A stretch of DNA of 56,084 bases, from assembly GCA_022824525.1 (NCBI GenBank), contig JAJDZT010000013.1, forward strand, positions 1 to 56,084. The letters are read 5' to 3'. Under the pieces are notes generated by a model, which saw only the letters and a list, made by a program, of their open reading frames with translations, searched no databases and was not told the origin of the DNA. The DNA comes from Silicimonas sp. Its GTDB lineage: Bacteria > Pseudomonadota > Alphaproteobacteria > Rhodobacterales > Rhodobacteraceae. Below, one piece after another: positions 43,007-51,061 of the stretch; positions within the stretch are counted from its first letter, which is position 1, and every line of letters begins with the position of its first letter. Position numbers and translations under genes: made by a program.

Positions 43007-44599
43007 TTGACCTTCCGTGACAGCGCCTTTCTTGCGATGCTGGCCGGCGGCGCGGCGGCACTCGGACACGCGCCCTTCGGATATTGGTGGGCAGCATTTC
43101 CTGCGTTTGCTGTCCTGATCTGGGTCGTTGCGGTAGGTCGTGCGCCCGCGCAACAGTTGCCGAGAGGTATGCCGCATCACCACGTCGAGCTGATGGCGGA
43201 TGCTCTGCCGACACCGCGTCGCCGCCCGGGCTGGATCGCCTGGTTTGGCGGAGTTGGCTATTTTGGTGTGGCGATGCATTGGATCGTCGAGCCTTTCCTT
43301 GTCGATGCTGCCACCCATGGTTGGATGGCACCTTTTGCTCTGATTTTTCTGGCGGGTGGATTGGCACTTTTTTGGGCCGCGGCCGCAGTTCTCTCGGTCC
43401 GCCTCGCCAAGGGCCGCGCCATGCGCGCGCTTGCTTTTGCTGTCATACTTGCCGGTGCCGAGCTTTTGCGTGGTCACGTCTTCACAGGATTTCCGTGGGC
43501 GCTTCCGGCATATATCTGGGCGGATACGCCGCTTCTCGGCATGGTCTCGCTGACAGGCTCTTACGGTCTCACGCTTCTGACACTGGTTCTTGCGGCGCTC
43601 CCAAGCGTTCACAGACGAATTCTGCCGGGCCTCGTTGTCGCTGTATTGGCCTTTGGTGGTCTCTACAAACTTGGAGAGCGCCAACTGGACGGAAGGCTCT
43701 TCGAACGAGAGGACCTCGGCTATGTCCGGCTGGTCCAACCCAACGTTCCTCAACATGAGAAATGGCAGCGCGACAAGGTGCCCGAGCATCTGGACAGAAT
43801 GTTGTCCTTGACTGCGGAGCCTGCGCGGGAGGGTCGCAAAGTCGATCTTGTCGTCTGGCCGGAAGCGGCCGTGGTTTACCCGCTTGACCAGGCGGGTCCA
43901 ATCCTTGCGCAAGCCGCGCGCGCTGCCAGTCTGGGGGCCGGTGAGGGGGCCGAGGTCATCACCGGGCTGAACCGGCGCGATGAGCAGGGAAACTGGTACA
44001 ACTCTCTCGTAACCGTGGGGCCCGACGGTTTAGTGCGGGAGGCATATGACAAAGTACATCTTGTCCCGTTTGGCGAATACATTCCTTTCCGGATAGAGTT
44101 TCTGCGCGCAATGGCCGCGAGCAGTGGTTTCGGTTTTACTGCAGGCGAAGAGGTTCGGCTTATCGACACTGCGCTTGGTCGCGCGTTGCCGCTGATCTGC
44201 TATGAAGGCATATTTCCGGGTCATTTGTTCCGCGCAGAGGAGCGGCCTGACTACATCTTGCTGATCACCAACGATGCCTGGTTCGGCACCTTCTCCGGCC
44301 CATACCAGCACCTCGACCAAGCCCGCTTTCGCGCTGTTGAGCATCGCCTCCCCGTGGTTCGTGTCGCGAATACTGGCATCTCGACGGTGATCAGCCATCA
44401 TGGAAGGGTCGACCGTTTTTCGGATATCGATCTTGGAAAGTCGGGGCATATTGATGCCCGGTTGACCACTTCTCCAGTGCCAACCCTGTATTCGCGGACC
44501 GGCGATTGGCCGGTGCTCATTATCATTCTGTTAATTCTGGGCGCGCTTTTCCTCGGCAAAAGACGCAACAGCATTGCAAATGGAACCCGGGCGTCGTAA
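43007..44599 (+). CDS. lnt: Apolipoprotein N-acyltransferase
   Basis: The 530-residue enzyme has an N-terminal block of membrane helices (to about residue 225) and a C-terminal nitrilase-type domain with the catalytic triad: Glu in VVWPEAAVVYP, Lys in DKVHLVPFGEY, and Cys in LICYEGIFPG. It adds the third acyl chain to lipoproteins on the outer face of the inner membrane. The start is TTG 43007, the only start after an in-frame stop at 42992. A final C-terminal helix (VLIIILLILGALFLG) is present. The SAM/SAH riboswitch for metK begins 11 nt after its stop. Confidence 0.95.
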   Translation: MTFRDSAFLAMLAGGAAALGHAPFGYWWAAFPAFAVLIWVVAVGRAPAQQLPRGMPHHHVELMADALPTPRRRPGWIAWFGGVGYFGVAMHWIVEPFLVDAATHGWMAPFALIFLAGGLALFWAAAAVLSVRLAKGRAMRALAFAVILAGAELLRGHVFTGFPWALPAYIWADTPLLGMVSLTGSYGLTLLTLVLAALPSVHRRILPGLVVAVLAFGGLYKLGERQLDGRLFEREDLGYVRLVQPNVPQHEKWQRDKVPEHLDRMLSLTAEPAREGRKVDLVVWPEAAVVYPLDQAGPILAQAARAASLGAGEGAEVITGLNRRDEQGNWYNSLVTVGPDGLVREAYDKVHLVPFGEYIPFRIEFLRAMAASSGFGFTAGEEVRLIDTALGRALPLICYEGIFPGHLFRAEERPDYILLITNDAWFGTFSGPYQHLDQARFRAVEHRLPVVRVANTGISTVISHHGRVDRFSDIDLGKSGHIDARLTTSPVPTLYSRTGDWPVLIIILLILGALFLGKRRNSIANGTRAS

Positions 44600-44609
44600 C
44601 CGCGTCTGA

Positions 44610-44656
44610 CCGCCGCAACGGCTACCTGGCGCGGCGGGTGATTGTCTAATGGAGCA
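44610..44656 (+). promoter_or_regulatory. SAM/SAH-type riboswitch in the metK leader
   Basis: A perfect 7-bp stem CCGCCGC (44610-44616)/GCGGCGG (44631-44637) encloses the loop AACGGCTACCTGGC. The loop segment GCTACC (44621-44626) can pair with GGAGC (44651-44655), with one bulged A, making an H-type pseudoknot that hides the metK ribosome site. The core ACGGCTNCCTGGCG and the downstream TGGAGC match the SAM/SAH riboswitch known upstream of Rhodobacterales metK. Binding of S-adenosylmethionine would block translation. Confidence 0.88.
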
Positions 44657-44660
44657 TCTC

Positions 44661-45827
44661 ATGAACCGCCGGAACTACGTTTTTACCTCGGAGAGTGTCT
44701 CCGAAGGGCATCCCGACAAAGTCTGTGACCGCATTTCTGACGCTGTCCTGGATGCGTTTTTGGCGGAAGACCCGGAAGCCCGTGTGGCCTGCGAAACCTT
44801 CGCGACCACGGAACGTGTCGTGATTGGCGGCGAAGTGCGTGGTCCCGGTTCGGTCATGAAGCGCGTTGAAGAGATTGCCCGGGATTGTGTGCGCGACATC
44901 GGCTACGAACAGAAAGGGTTTCACTGGGCCAATATGGCGGTGGATACCTATCTTCATGCGCAATCCGCCCACATCGCCCAAGGTGTCGACGCGTCAGGCA
45001 ACAAAGACGAGGGTGCCGGCGACCAAGGCATCATGTTCGGATACGCCACAAGCGAAACAGACGCGCTAATGCCGGCCCCAATTCTCTACGCGCACGCGAT
45101 ACTGCAGCGGCTTGCAGAGGCGCGGAAGTCCGGCGCCGAGCCGACGCTTCGTCCGGACGCAAAGTCCCAGCTTTCCGTACGATATGAAGACGGCAAGCCA
45201 GTTGGTGTCACCTCGATCGTACTGTCGACACAACACGCATTTGAAAGCCAGACGAGCGAAGACATTCGTGCCATCGTCGAACCTTACATCCGCGAAGAAC
45301 TGCCGGACGGTTGGATTACGGATGAAACCGAATGGTGGGTCAATCCAACCGGCACTTTCGTCATTGGTGGGCCGGATGGGGATGCGGGTCTTACCGGTCG
45401 AAAGATCATCGTGGATACATACGGCGGTGCGGCACCTCACGGTGGCGGTGCCTTTTCCGGCAAGGATCCGACAAAGGTCGACCGATCCGCGGCTTACGCG
45501 GCGCGGTATCTTGCCAAAAACGTGGTGGCAGCCGGGATGGCGGAACGTTGCCTGATCCAGCTTTCCTACGCGATCGGTGTGTCAAAGCCGCTTTCGATCT
45601 ATGTCGACACGTTTGGCTCCGGAGAAGTTTCAGAACCCGAAATCGAACGCGCCATCAATACGGCGATGGATTTGTCGCCGCGGGGCATTCGAGAACAACT
45701 TCAGATGAATCGTCCGATTTATCAGCGAACAGCGGCCTACGGCCATTTTGGGCGCGCCCCAGACACAGATGGCGGGTTTTCTTGGGAGCGGACAGATCTT
45801 GTCGAAGCTCTGAAATCGGCGGTTTGA
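44661..45827 (+). CDS. metK: S-adenosylmethionine synthase
   Basis: The 388-residue enzyme has the MAT signatures: [39 protein letters not shown] (methionine and ATP site) and [19 protein letters not shown] (the P-loop-like GGGAFSGKD). It makes SAM from methionine and ATP. I chose ATG 44661, not the ATG at 44649: the GGAG at 44651-44654 is then a properly spaced ribosome site and is the strand captured by the riboswitch pseudoknot. The product is full length. The trmB gene that often follows in this family is absent. Confidence 0.97.
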   Translation: MNRRNYVFTSESVSEGHPDKVCDRISDAVLDAFLAEDPEARVACETFATTERVVIGGEVRGPGSVMKRVEEIARDCVRDIGYEQKGFHWANMAVDTYLHAQSAHIAQGVDASGNKDEGAGDQGIMFGYATSETDALMPAPILYAHAILQRLAEARKSGAEPTLRPDAKSQLSVRYEDGKPVGVTSIVLSTQHAFESQTSEDIRAIVEPYIREELPDGWITDETEWWVNPTGTFVIGGPDGDAGLTGRKIIVDTYGGAAPHGGGAFSGKDPTKVDRSAAYAARYLAKNVVAAGMAERCLIQLSYAIGVSKPLSIYVDTFGSGEVSEPEIERAINTAMDLSPRGIREQLQMNRPIYQRTAAYGHFGRAPDTDGGFSWERTDLVEALKSAV

Positions 45828-45925
45828 CGGCAAGGGGGCGTGACGAATTGGGCAGCATGGCGCAAATGTAATGTCGATGCCTTCAATCTCCTGCCAACAC
45901 TGAATAAAGTCGCCCCTGAAAGGGG

Positions 45926-46549
45926 ATGACCTTGCAATTCACAGTCGCCATTGACGGACCTGCTGCAGCGGGCAAAGGAACAATTGCGCGCGGCCTCGCT
46001 GAGCGTTTCGGTTTCGCACATCTCGATACCGGTCTTTTGTACCGCGCGGTTGCACGGCGGACGATCGACGGCACCCCAGCGGCCATTGCCGCCGCGACAC
46101 TGCGGCTGCGTGACATCTCCCGCACGGACCTGCGCACGCCGTCTGTCTCGGAGGCGGCAAGCAAAGTCGCCGCGAACCCGGAAGTCCGCGCAGCCCTCGT
46201 CGCGTTTCAAAGGGATTTTGCGACGCGTGACGGCGGGGCCGTCCTTGATGGTCGTGATATCGGAACGGTGATCTTCCCCGAAGCGCAGGTGAAGCTCTTT
46301 GTTACGGCAAGCGCGGAAGTGCGCGCTCATCGCCGATGGCTGGAACTGACCAACGCTGGGCACGACGTGACGGAAGAGAGTGTCCTCGCGGATGTGATGG
46401 CACGCGATAAGCGCGACAGCGAACGAGAAGCGGCACCTCTTCGTCCTGCGGAGGATGCGGAAACGTTCGACACGTCTGATCTCAGCATCGAAGTTGCGCT
46501 TGAACGCGCCAACGCGATTGTCGCGGCCAGATTGGAGCAAGAAAAATGA
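45926..46549 (+). CDS. cmk: Cytidylate kinase
   Basis: The 207-residue kinase has Walker [11 protein letters not shown] near the N-terminus, [41 protein letters not shown] and [15 protein letters not shown], all CMP-kinase hallmarks. It phosphorylates CMP and dCMP. The ATG at 45926 directly abuts AGGGG, too close for a ribosome site, so TTG 45932 may be the working start. A short hairpin CCCCT-GAA-AGGGG (45913-45925) would mask AGGGG. The next gene overlaps by 4 nt. In relatives, rpsA normally follows; here an accessory insert intervenes. Confidence 0.95.
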   Translation: MTLQFTVAIDGPAAAGKGTIARGLAERFGFAHLDTGLLYRAVARRTIDGTPAAIAAATLRLRDISRTDLRTPSVSEAASKVAANPEVRAALVAFQRDFATRDGGAVLDGRDIGTVIFPEAQVKLFVTASAEVRAHRRWLELTNAGHDVTEESVLADVMARDKRDSEREAAPLRPAEDAETFDTSDLSIEVALERANAIVAARLEQEK

Positions 46550-47538
46550 AAATGACAACTCTGGGCAAGGACGGGCCAGCCGTCTCGCAATTCGGACTGG
46601 GAGCGATGTCATTTGCCGGCATTTACGGCGATGCGACCGAAGCGGAAAGTCACGCCGTGCTCGATGCGTGCCGCGAAGCCGGGGTGACTCATATCGATAC
46701 GGCTAACGTCTACGGGAACGGTCGCTCGGAAGAGATTACGGGTGCCTGGTTTGCAAAGAGGTCTGGTGCACGCCAAGAAATGGTTCTGGCAACGAAAGCG
46801 GGCATCACCGGCCAATCCGACCGCCGCTTCAACAACGACCCTGACTATCTTGAAGCAGAACTCGACAAGAGCCTTGCTCGCTTGGGGACTGATTACGTCG
46901 ATCTGTTCTACATTCACCGGTACGACCGGTCACATGAGCCGGAAGAGCTTGGGGGAACGCTGAAACGTCTTATCGAAAGCGGGAAGACGCGCGCGGTCGG
47001 CCTTTCCGAGGTCGCGCCGAGCACGCTCCGCCGAGTGTCAACGGAGTGTCCCGTTGCCGCCGTCCAGTCCGAGTACTCGCTTTCCACCCGCGCGCCCGAG
47101 CTAGGCATGATCCAGGCCTGCGCCGAACTGGGCGCAGCACTCGTGGCCTTTTCGCCTGTTGGGCGCGCGTTCCTGACCGATGCGCCCTTTTCGTTCGAAC
47201 GCGGAGAGTCGATGGCTTTCACAAAGGGTAACCCGCGTTTCATGGCGCCCAACTACGCGGCCAATATCGCGGCAACCGACCGTTTCCGGGAACTTGCGTC
47301 CGAGATGGGCGAGCCGGCTGCGGCGCTTGCGATCGCATGGACAATAGCTCAGGGCGATCACGTCATCCCTATCCCCGGGACCAAAAACACGGACCACCTT
47401 GCCGAATTGATACGCGGCACCGAGATCGACCTGAGCGAAGACGATCTGCTTCGCATTGAGATTGCCCTTCCAGTTGGTTGGGCCCACGGGGATCGGTACA
47501 ACGCCGCCCAGTGGGAGGGCCCCGAGCGGTATTGCTGA
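46546..47538 (+). CDS. Aldo/keto reductase
   Basis: The 330-residue (beta/alpha)8 oxidoreductase has the catalytic set of the family: Asp/Tyr in [16 protein letters not shown], Lys in VLATKAG and His in LFYIHRYD, plus the NADPH-binding [14 protein letters not shown]. Closest in feel to the YakC/pyridoxal-reductase type AKRs; physiological substrate unknown. Its ATG overlaps the cmk stop (ATGA), so it is transcribed with cmk although functionally unrelated. It may mark the left edge of the accessory insert between cmk and rpsA. Confidence 0.9.
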   Translation: MKMTTLGKDGPAVSQFGLGAMSFAGIYGDATEAESHAVLDACREAGVTHIDTANVYGNGRSEEITGAWFAKRSGARQEMVLATKAGITGQSDRRFNNDPDYLEAELDKSLARLGTDYVDLFYIHRYDRSHEPEELGGTLKRLIESGKTRAVGLSEVAPSTLRRVSTECPVAAVQSEYSLSTRAPELGMIQACAELGAALVAFSPVGRAFLTDAPFSFERGESMAFTKGNPRFMAPNYAANIAATDRFRELASEMGEPAAALAIAWTIAQGDHVIPIPGTKNTDHLAELIRGTEIDLSEDDLLRIEIALPVGWAHGDRYNAAQWEGPERYC

Positions 47539-47664
47539 TCCGGCACGGGACAACTCAAGATTGACAGGTGCCCCCCACCTGCGCAGACTTCACCGCGGTT
47601 AATCTATTTCAGACCAACTTTTTGGCGTGGCTCTGCCGCGTATAGGTATTTTTGGGGGGAAGCT

Positions 47665-48699
47665 GTGGCTAAACTTGCCAAGATCGACGGGGGAGCGCTC
47701 GAGCCCGATCCGGACAACAAATCGACAATCTTCATCAGTCACCGGATGGAAGATGGCGAGATCGCAAAGGATATTGGGAACGCACTTTCCGATCTTTCCG
47801 CGAAGATTGAGCTCTACATCGCCGGTAATTGTGACCATCGAAATGCAGAATTCGGCAGTTCTTCCTTGAAAGAAGATATCGCTCGGGTCTTGGACAAAAC
47901 CGAACTGGTTCTGATCCTCTACACGCATGTTGACGAAGATTGGTCATGGGTGATGTGGGAGACAGGTGTCGCGACAGATCCGCGGAAGCCCGACAAGACC
48001 CGCATTGTACCGCTCAGCCTGACGGGTGCGGTGCCCAAGGTCCTGGAAGGTCAGCTCGTCGTCCGTTTGGACGACAACGATTCAATTCGCGCGTTCGTCA
48101 AACAGCTATGCACGACCCCCGGGTTTTTCCCCGGGCTGGACGGACCTCTGACTGACCGGGCCCAGAAATGGATCGATACCAAGGCCGATGCCTTGTTTGC
48201 GAAGCTGAAAACCCATGTTCGCGCTGAGACCAAACGTTGGCGGCGTTGCGACAGGTTCTTTCTGAACCTTGATGCGAAGGCTGTGAAGAAGCTTGAAAAG
48301 TCGGAAAAGCTGCCGACGAAGAAGTTGATGGGCGAAATCGCCGATTGCGCAAAAGTCATCGAGCCCAGCGAACAGGTCGGCTCGCACTTCGCACTGGCAA
48401 AGCATCTGGATGCGCCGACACTTGCCCAAATGCGGAAGAGTTGGGAACGGCGTCGCGATGAAGTCGGCATACCCTTGGCCGAAACACGCCCTTGGACAAC
48501 TGTTCTGATTGAAGAGCTCTGGCGCATCTGCAGCGGCGACACGCCAAGCCTGAAATGGGAGCCTTTCCTGAGCGTTTCCAGCAACGACTGGCTGTATCCA
48601 TTGGTCATTGAATACGCTGTGCACCCTGACGGGAGCTACGAATTCGACGTGGCCGTTGTGTCGACCTTGAAGCCCGGCGAAACGGTTCCGGGTGAATAG
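47665..48699 (+). CDS. TIR-domain protein with unknown C-terminal domain
   Basis: The 344-residue protein begins with a TIR-like domain (about residues 18-150): TIFISHRMEDGEIAKDIGNAL (strand A and helix A), SSLKEDIARVLDKTELVLILYTH and WVMWETGVATD, where W95-x3-E99 matches the WxxxE motif bearing the catalytic glutamate of TIR NADases. Residues 150-344 form a helical then strand-rich domain with no match I know, possibly a sensor. The start is GTG. It overlaps the following three-helix membrane protein gene by 8 nt. A role in NAD-depleting defence is inferred from the family, not shown. Confidence 0.75.
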   Translation: MAKLAKIDGGALEPDPDNKSTIFISHRMEDGEIAKDIGNALSDLSAKIELYIAGNCDHRNAEFGSSSLKEDIARVLDKTELVLILYTHVDEDWSWVMWETGVATDPRKPDKTRIVPLSLTGAVPKVLEGQLVVRLDDNDSIRAFVKQLCTTPGFFPGLDGPLTDRAQKWIDTKADALFAKLKTHVRAETKRWRRCDRFFLNLDAKAVKKLEKSEKLPTKKLMGEIADCAKVIEPSEQVGSHFALAKHLDAPTLAQMRKSWERRRDEVGIPLAETRPWTTVLIEELWRICSGDTPSLKWEPFLSVSSNDWLYPLVIEYAVHPDGSYEFDVAVVSTLKPGETVPGE

Positions 48700-49174
48700 A
48701 TTGGACACGCCTGAAAACCCCAACGACGCCACGGACGATGCGGCCAAGGTCGATATGGACCTCTTCAAGACGTACCTTGCCACGGCGGAAAAGGTGACGG
48801 ATCGGCGGGGCACGGCAAACCAGTGGCTGCTCAGTATCAACAGCGCGATCGTGGGCCTTTACGGGTTTATCTCGAAAGGGAAAGAGGTCGGGGGCGAAGC
48901 TCTCGTGGAAGTTTGGAGTTGGGCCATTCCGGTTGCAGGCATCATCGTCTGCCTCGCCTGGTCATCAATTCTTGCGAATTACCGCAAGCTGAACGCGGCG
49001 AAGTTCACTGTTCTGAACGAGATGGAAAAGCATCTGCCAGTTGCGGTCTTCCAGAAAGAGGAAGAGGTCTATCGTCGTGCCGGTCGCCGTGACTTGTCGT
49101 CGGCGGAGGCCGTCATTCCCTGGATTTTCGGCGGACTATACGTCGTGTTTCTGGTGTCGACTTTTGCGGCCTAA
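48692..49174 (+). CDS. RipA-like small membrane protein, TIR partner
   Basis: The 160-residue protein has membrane helices at about 44-61, 75-94 and 139-158. The stretch YLATAEKVTDRRGTANQWLLSINSAIVGLYGF, then LANYRKLNAAKFTVLNEMEKHLPVA and AVIPWIFGGLYVV, resembles the RipA family of (octameric) membrane proteins first named in Francisella. The charged segment between helices 2 and 3 is cytoplasmic. The start is GTG, 8 nt inside the TIR gene, so the pair is translationally coupled. It could be a membrane effector or a membrane platform for the TIR protein. Its stop overlaps the convergent gene by 4 nt. Confidence 0.7.
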   Translation: MNRLDTPENPNDATDDAAKVDMDLFKTYLATAEKVTDRRGTANQWLLSINSAIVGLYGFISKGKEVGGEALVEVWSWAIPVAGIIVCLAWSSILANYRKLNAAKFTVLNEMEKHLPVAVFQKEEEVYRRAGRRDLSSAEAVIPWIFGGLYVVFLVSTFAA

Positions 49175-50757
49175 AGGTCACGCAAAAGGCGATAAATGGC
49201 GGCATCTTCGGTTTGGCGATAAAGCTCGAGAGGAACCTCTTCGCGCACAAGAGTTCGCAGGATCTCGCGCTTGTAGTTCATTTTGACGGCGCAAGTGGGA
49301 ACAAGCACGAAGTCGGCACTTTCAAGCCCACGAAGGGAGCCATAGTTCCAAGGCGCAGCGCCTTGCAGTGGCGGTAGGTTCGCCGCCAGCCATTGCGGCG
49401 TCATTGCATCGGTAACAAACGTTTGTCCGGGCAACTCGGCCATCAGCCGCGCCTGCGCGAGGTAGTGTCCGACCCAGAATGCCCCGACGTCGCACTCGGT
49501 TTCTTCTGCAAACGGCGGAATAGGTGTCTCTCCAGATACGATGGTCACCGTTTCGGCTGCGAAGTTGGCATTGGTGAAGAAAACGCCGTCCATCGCAACC
49601 GTCCCATCGAGAAATGGCTGATAGTTATCCGTGTTCGCCGCAAACCGGTTCACAATCGTCCCAAGCGCCATGGGATAGAGGAGGCGCACGCCCAGTCCCG
49701 TCATCGAAAGCGCCACGACGACCCACACGATTTGCATTGGTCGCGATAGGTCGAAACGGGTCGGCACGGCCCAAGCGAAGACGGCGAAAAACAGGATCCA
49801 GAACGGCATATTGCCGTGGTTCTGATGTTGCACGAACGCCAGAGCACCGCCCGCGACCAACAACCAGACCGCCATGCGCGCGTCGATGCTCAACGCAATG
49901 AGTGCAATGAATGCGACAAACGCGAGTGAATGAAGCGCGAAATCTGGGGCGGCAAGCATCTCGAAGAAGGCGAGGCCTGGAGCCTGCCTTAGCGGGTTCT
50001 CGGCCACCCAGATCAGGTCGCGGATATAGCCCACCCAGATCATCGGATCGATCAACAGGCCACCGGCAACAAGAACGAGGAAGGCTATCAGCGCAGCCTT
50101 GATCTCGGGCCATCGCCCCAAAGCGACGTATCTCAACAAGCCGACAGGGACGAGTGCCGCAAAAAACGTGATCTTGGTGGTGAAGAGGACCAACGCCAAG
50201 ACGCCAATCAAGCACCCCTCCAGCCATCGATTTTCGGCATCGACGGGGTCGATCAGGACGGCTGCCAAGAACAGATAAGCGACAATCCAGGCCCAACGAT
50301 TGTAAAACACAACCATCGACACTTCGGGCGTTGCCGGCCCCGTAATGGCCATGCCGTGAAAAACGATGGCCAGCATCAGAACGATGCCCGAGACAGCGCG
50401 CAGCCGCGTCCGCACCACCCATACTGCGAGTACCAAGCAAATAGCCACAAACACGGATTGCGCAACCATGAATGCCTGCCCCGGCAAAAACGCATCGGAG
50501 AGGGAAATCAGATAAAACGGCAAAGCGCCGAGATGCAGGCCGAAGTCCACATGCGGCACCTGACCCAGCTTGATCCGGGCTGCCAGGTCCATCACGTAGG
50601 CGTTGTCGGCGCTATACTCGACGACATAAAGCGCGCCGACAGAAAGCTGTGCCGTCGCAAATACCGCAAATACCAGGAATGCCAGGATCACGGGCCATAC
50701 CCAATGGCTTCGCGCGGAGGCAATGTCCGGCTCTGAAACGACGTCTTTACTGCTCAT
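49171..50757 (-). CDS. Polytopic membrane protein (GT-C-like)
   Basis: The 528-residue protein has about ten to twelve hydrophobic helices in the first 370 residues, with a loop carrying acidic residues after the first helix (VVEYSADNAYVMDLAARIKLGQVPHVDFGL) that recalls the GT-C/GT39-type membrane glycosyltransferases using polyprenyl-linked sugars, then a soluble C-terminal domain of about 150 residues outside the membrane (FFTNANFAAETVTIVSGE; FVLVPTCAVKMNYKREIL). Enzyme activity is not established from sequence. It is divergent from rpsA and convergent with the TIR/RipA pair. Confidence 0.7.
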   Translation of the reverse strand: MSSKDVVSEPDIASARSHWVWPVILAFLVFAVFATAQLSVGALYVVEYSADNAYVMDLAARIKLGQVPHVDFGLHLGALPFYLISLSDAFLPGQAFMVAQSVFVAICLVLAVWVVRTRLRAVSGIVLMLAIVFHGMAITGPATPEVSMVVFYNRWAWIVAYLFLAAVLIDPVDAENRWLEGCLIGVLALVLFTTKITFFAALVPVGLLRYVALGRWPEIKAALIAFLVLVAGGLLIDPMIWVGYIRDLIWVAENPLRQAPGLAFFEMLAAPDFALHSLAFVAFIALIALSIDARMAVWLLVAGGALAFVQHQNHGNMPFWILFFAVFAWAVPTRFDLSRPMQIVWVVVALSMTGLGVRLLYPMALGTIVNRFAANTDNYQPFLDGTVAMDGVFFTNANFAAETVTIVSGETPIPPFAEETECDVGAFWVGHYLAQARLMAELPGQTFVTDAMTPQWLAANLPPLQGAAPWNYGSLRGLESADFVLVPTCAVKMNYKREILRTLVREEVPLELYRQTEDAAIYRLLRDL

Positions 50758-50860
50758 CGGGTTCGGCTTTGCCGCCCCTTTATCTCTTGCGCCCTCACTG
50801 CTTCAGCTTAACGGACAGGGGCCAACGAGAGAAGCGCCGGGCTCGTGTTGTCACGAATGG

Positions 50861-50889
50861 TTGCCAAACGGATACTTCCCGACTATACC
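50861..50889 (+). promoter_or_regulatory. Candidate rpsA promoter
   Basis: TTGCCA (50861-50866), a 17-nt spacer and TATACC (50884-50889) form a good sigma-70 promoter. Transcription from about 50896 would give rpsA a leader of about 165 nt. Confidence 0.6.
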
Positions 50890-50936
50890 CCGCCCCGTCG
50901 AAGCGGCGGATACAGCCGTGAGCGCGAGACTGAGCA

Positions 50937-50968
50937 GGGTCGGTAAACCACCGACCCTTCTTATTTGC
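50937..50968 (+). terminator. Terminator-like hairpin inside the rpsA leader
   Basis: GGGTCGGT (50937-50944) pairs perfectly with ACCGACCC (50950-50957) around AAACC, followed by TTCTTATTTG. It lies between the candidate promoter and the rpsA start 94 bp on, so it may be an attenuator, or a terminator for upstream transcription if rpsA starts lower down. The rest of 50758-51061 shows no gene. Confidence 0.65.
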
Positions 50969-51061
50969 GTTTCACCAAGTGCCTGCCAGACCACCAACCT
51001 GAAGACCGGCGGAGACAACCGCTCGGCCAGTGAAACGAAATTGATAGGATACGAAAGCCAC

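Noticed and set aside
42731..43912. Minus-strand frame opposite corC and lnt
   Set aside because: Low-complexity basic translation antisense to two complete housekeeping genes.
47561..47589. TTGACA upstream of the TIR gene as a -35 box
   Set aside because: The position 17 bp further on reads CAGACT, a poor -10, and the spacer forms a small CAGGTG/CACCTG hairpin. I could not define a promoter with confidence.
50723..51061. Long open frame extending 113 codons upstream of rpsA
   Set aside because: MAQNATMEEF is the standard S1 N-terminus; the upstream frame spans a promoter and a perfect hairpin and has no conserved protein sequence.
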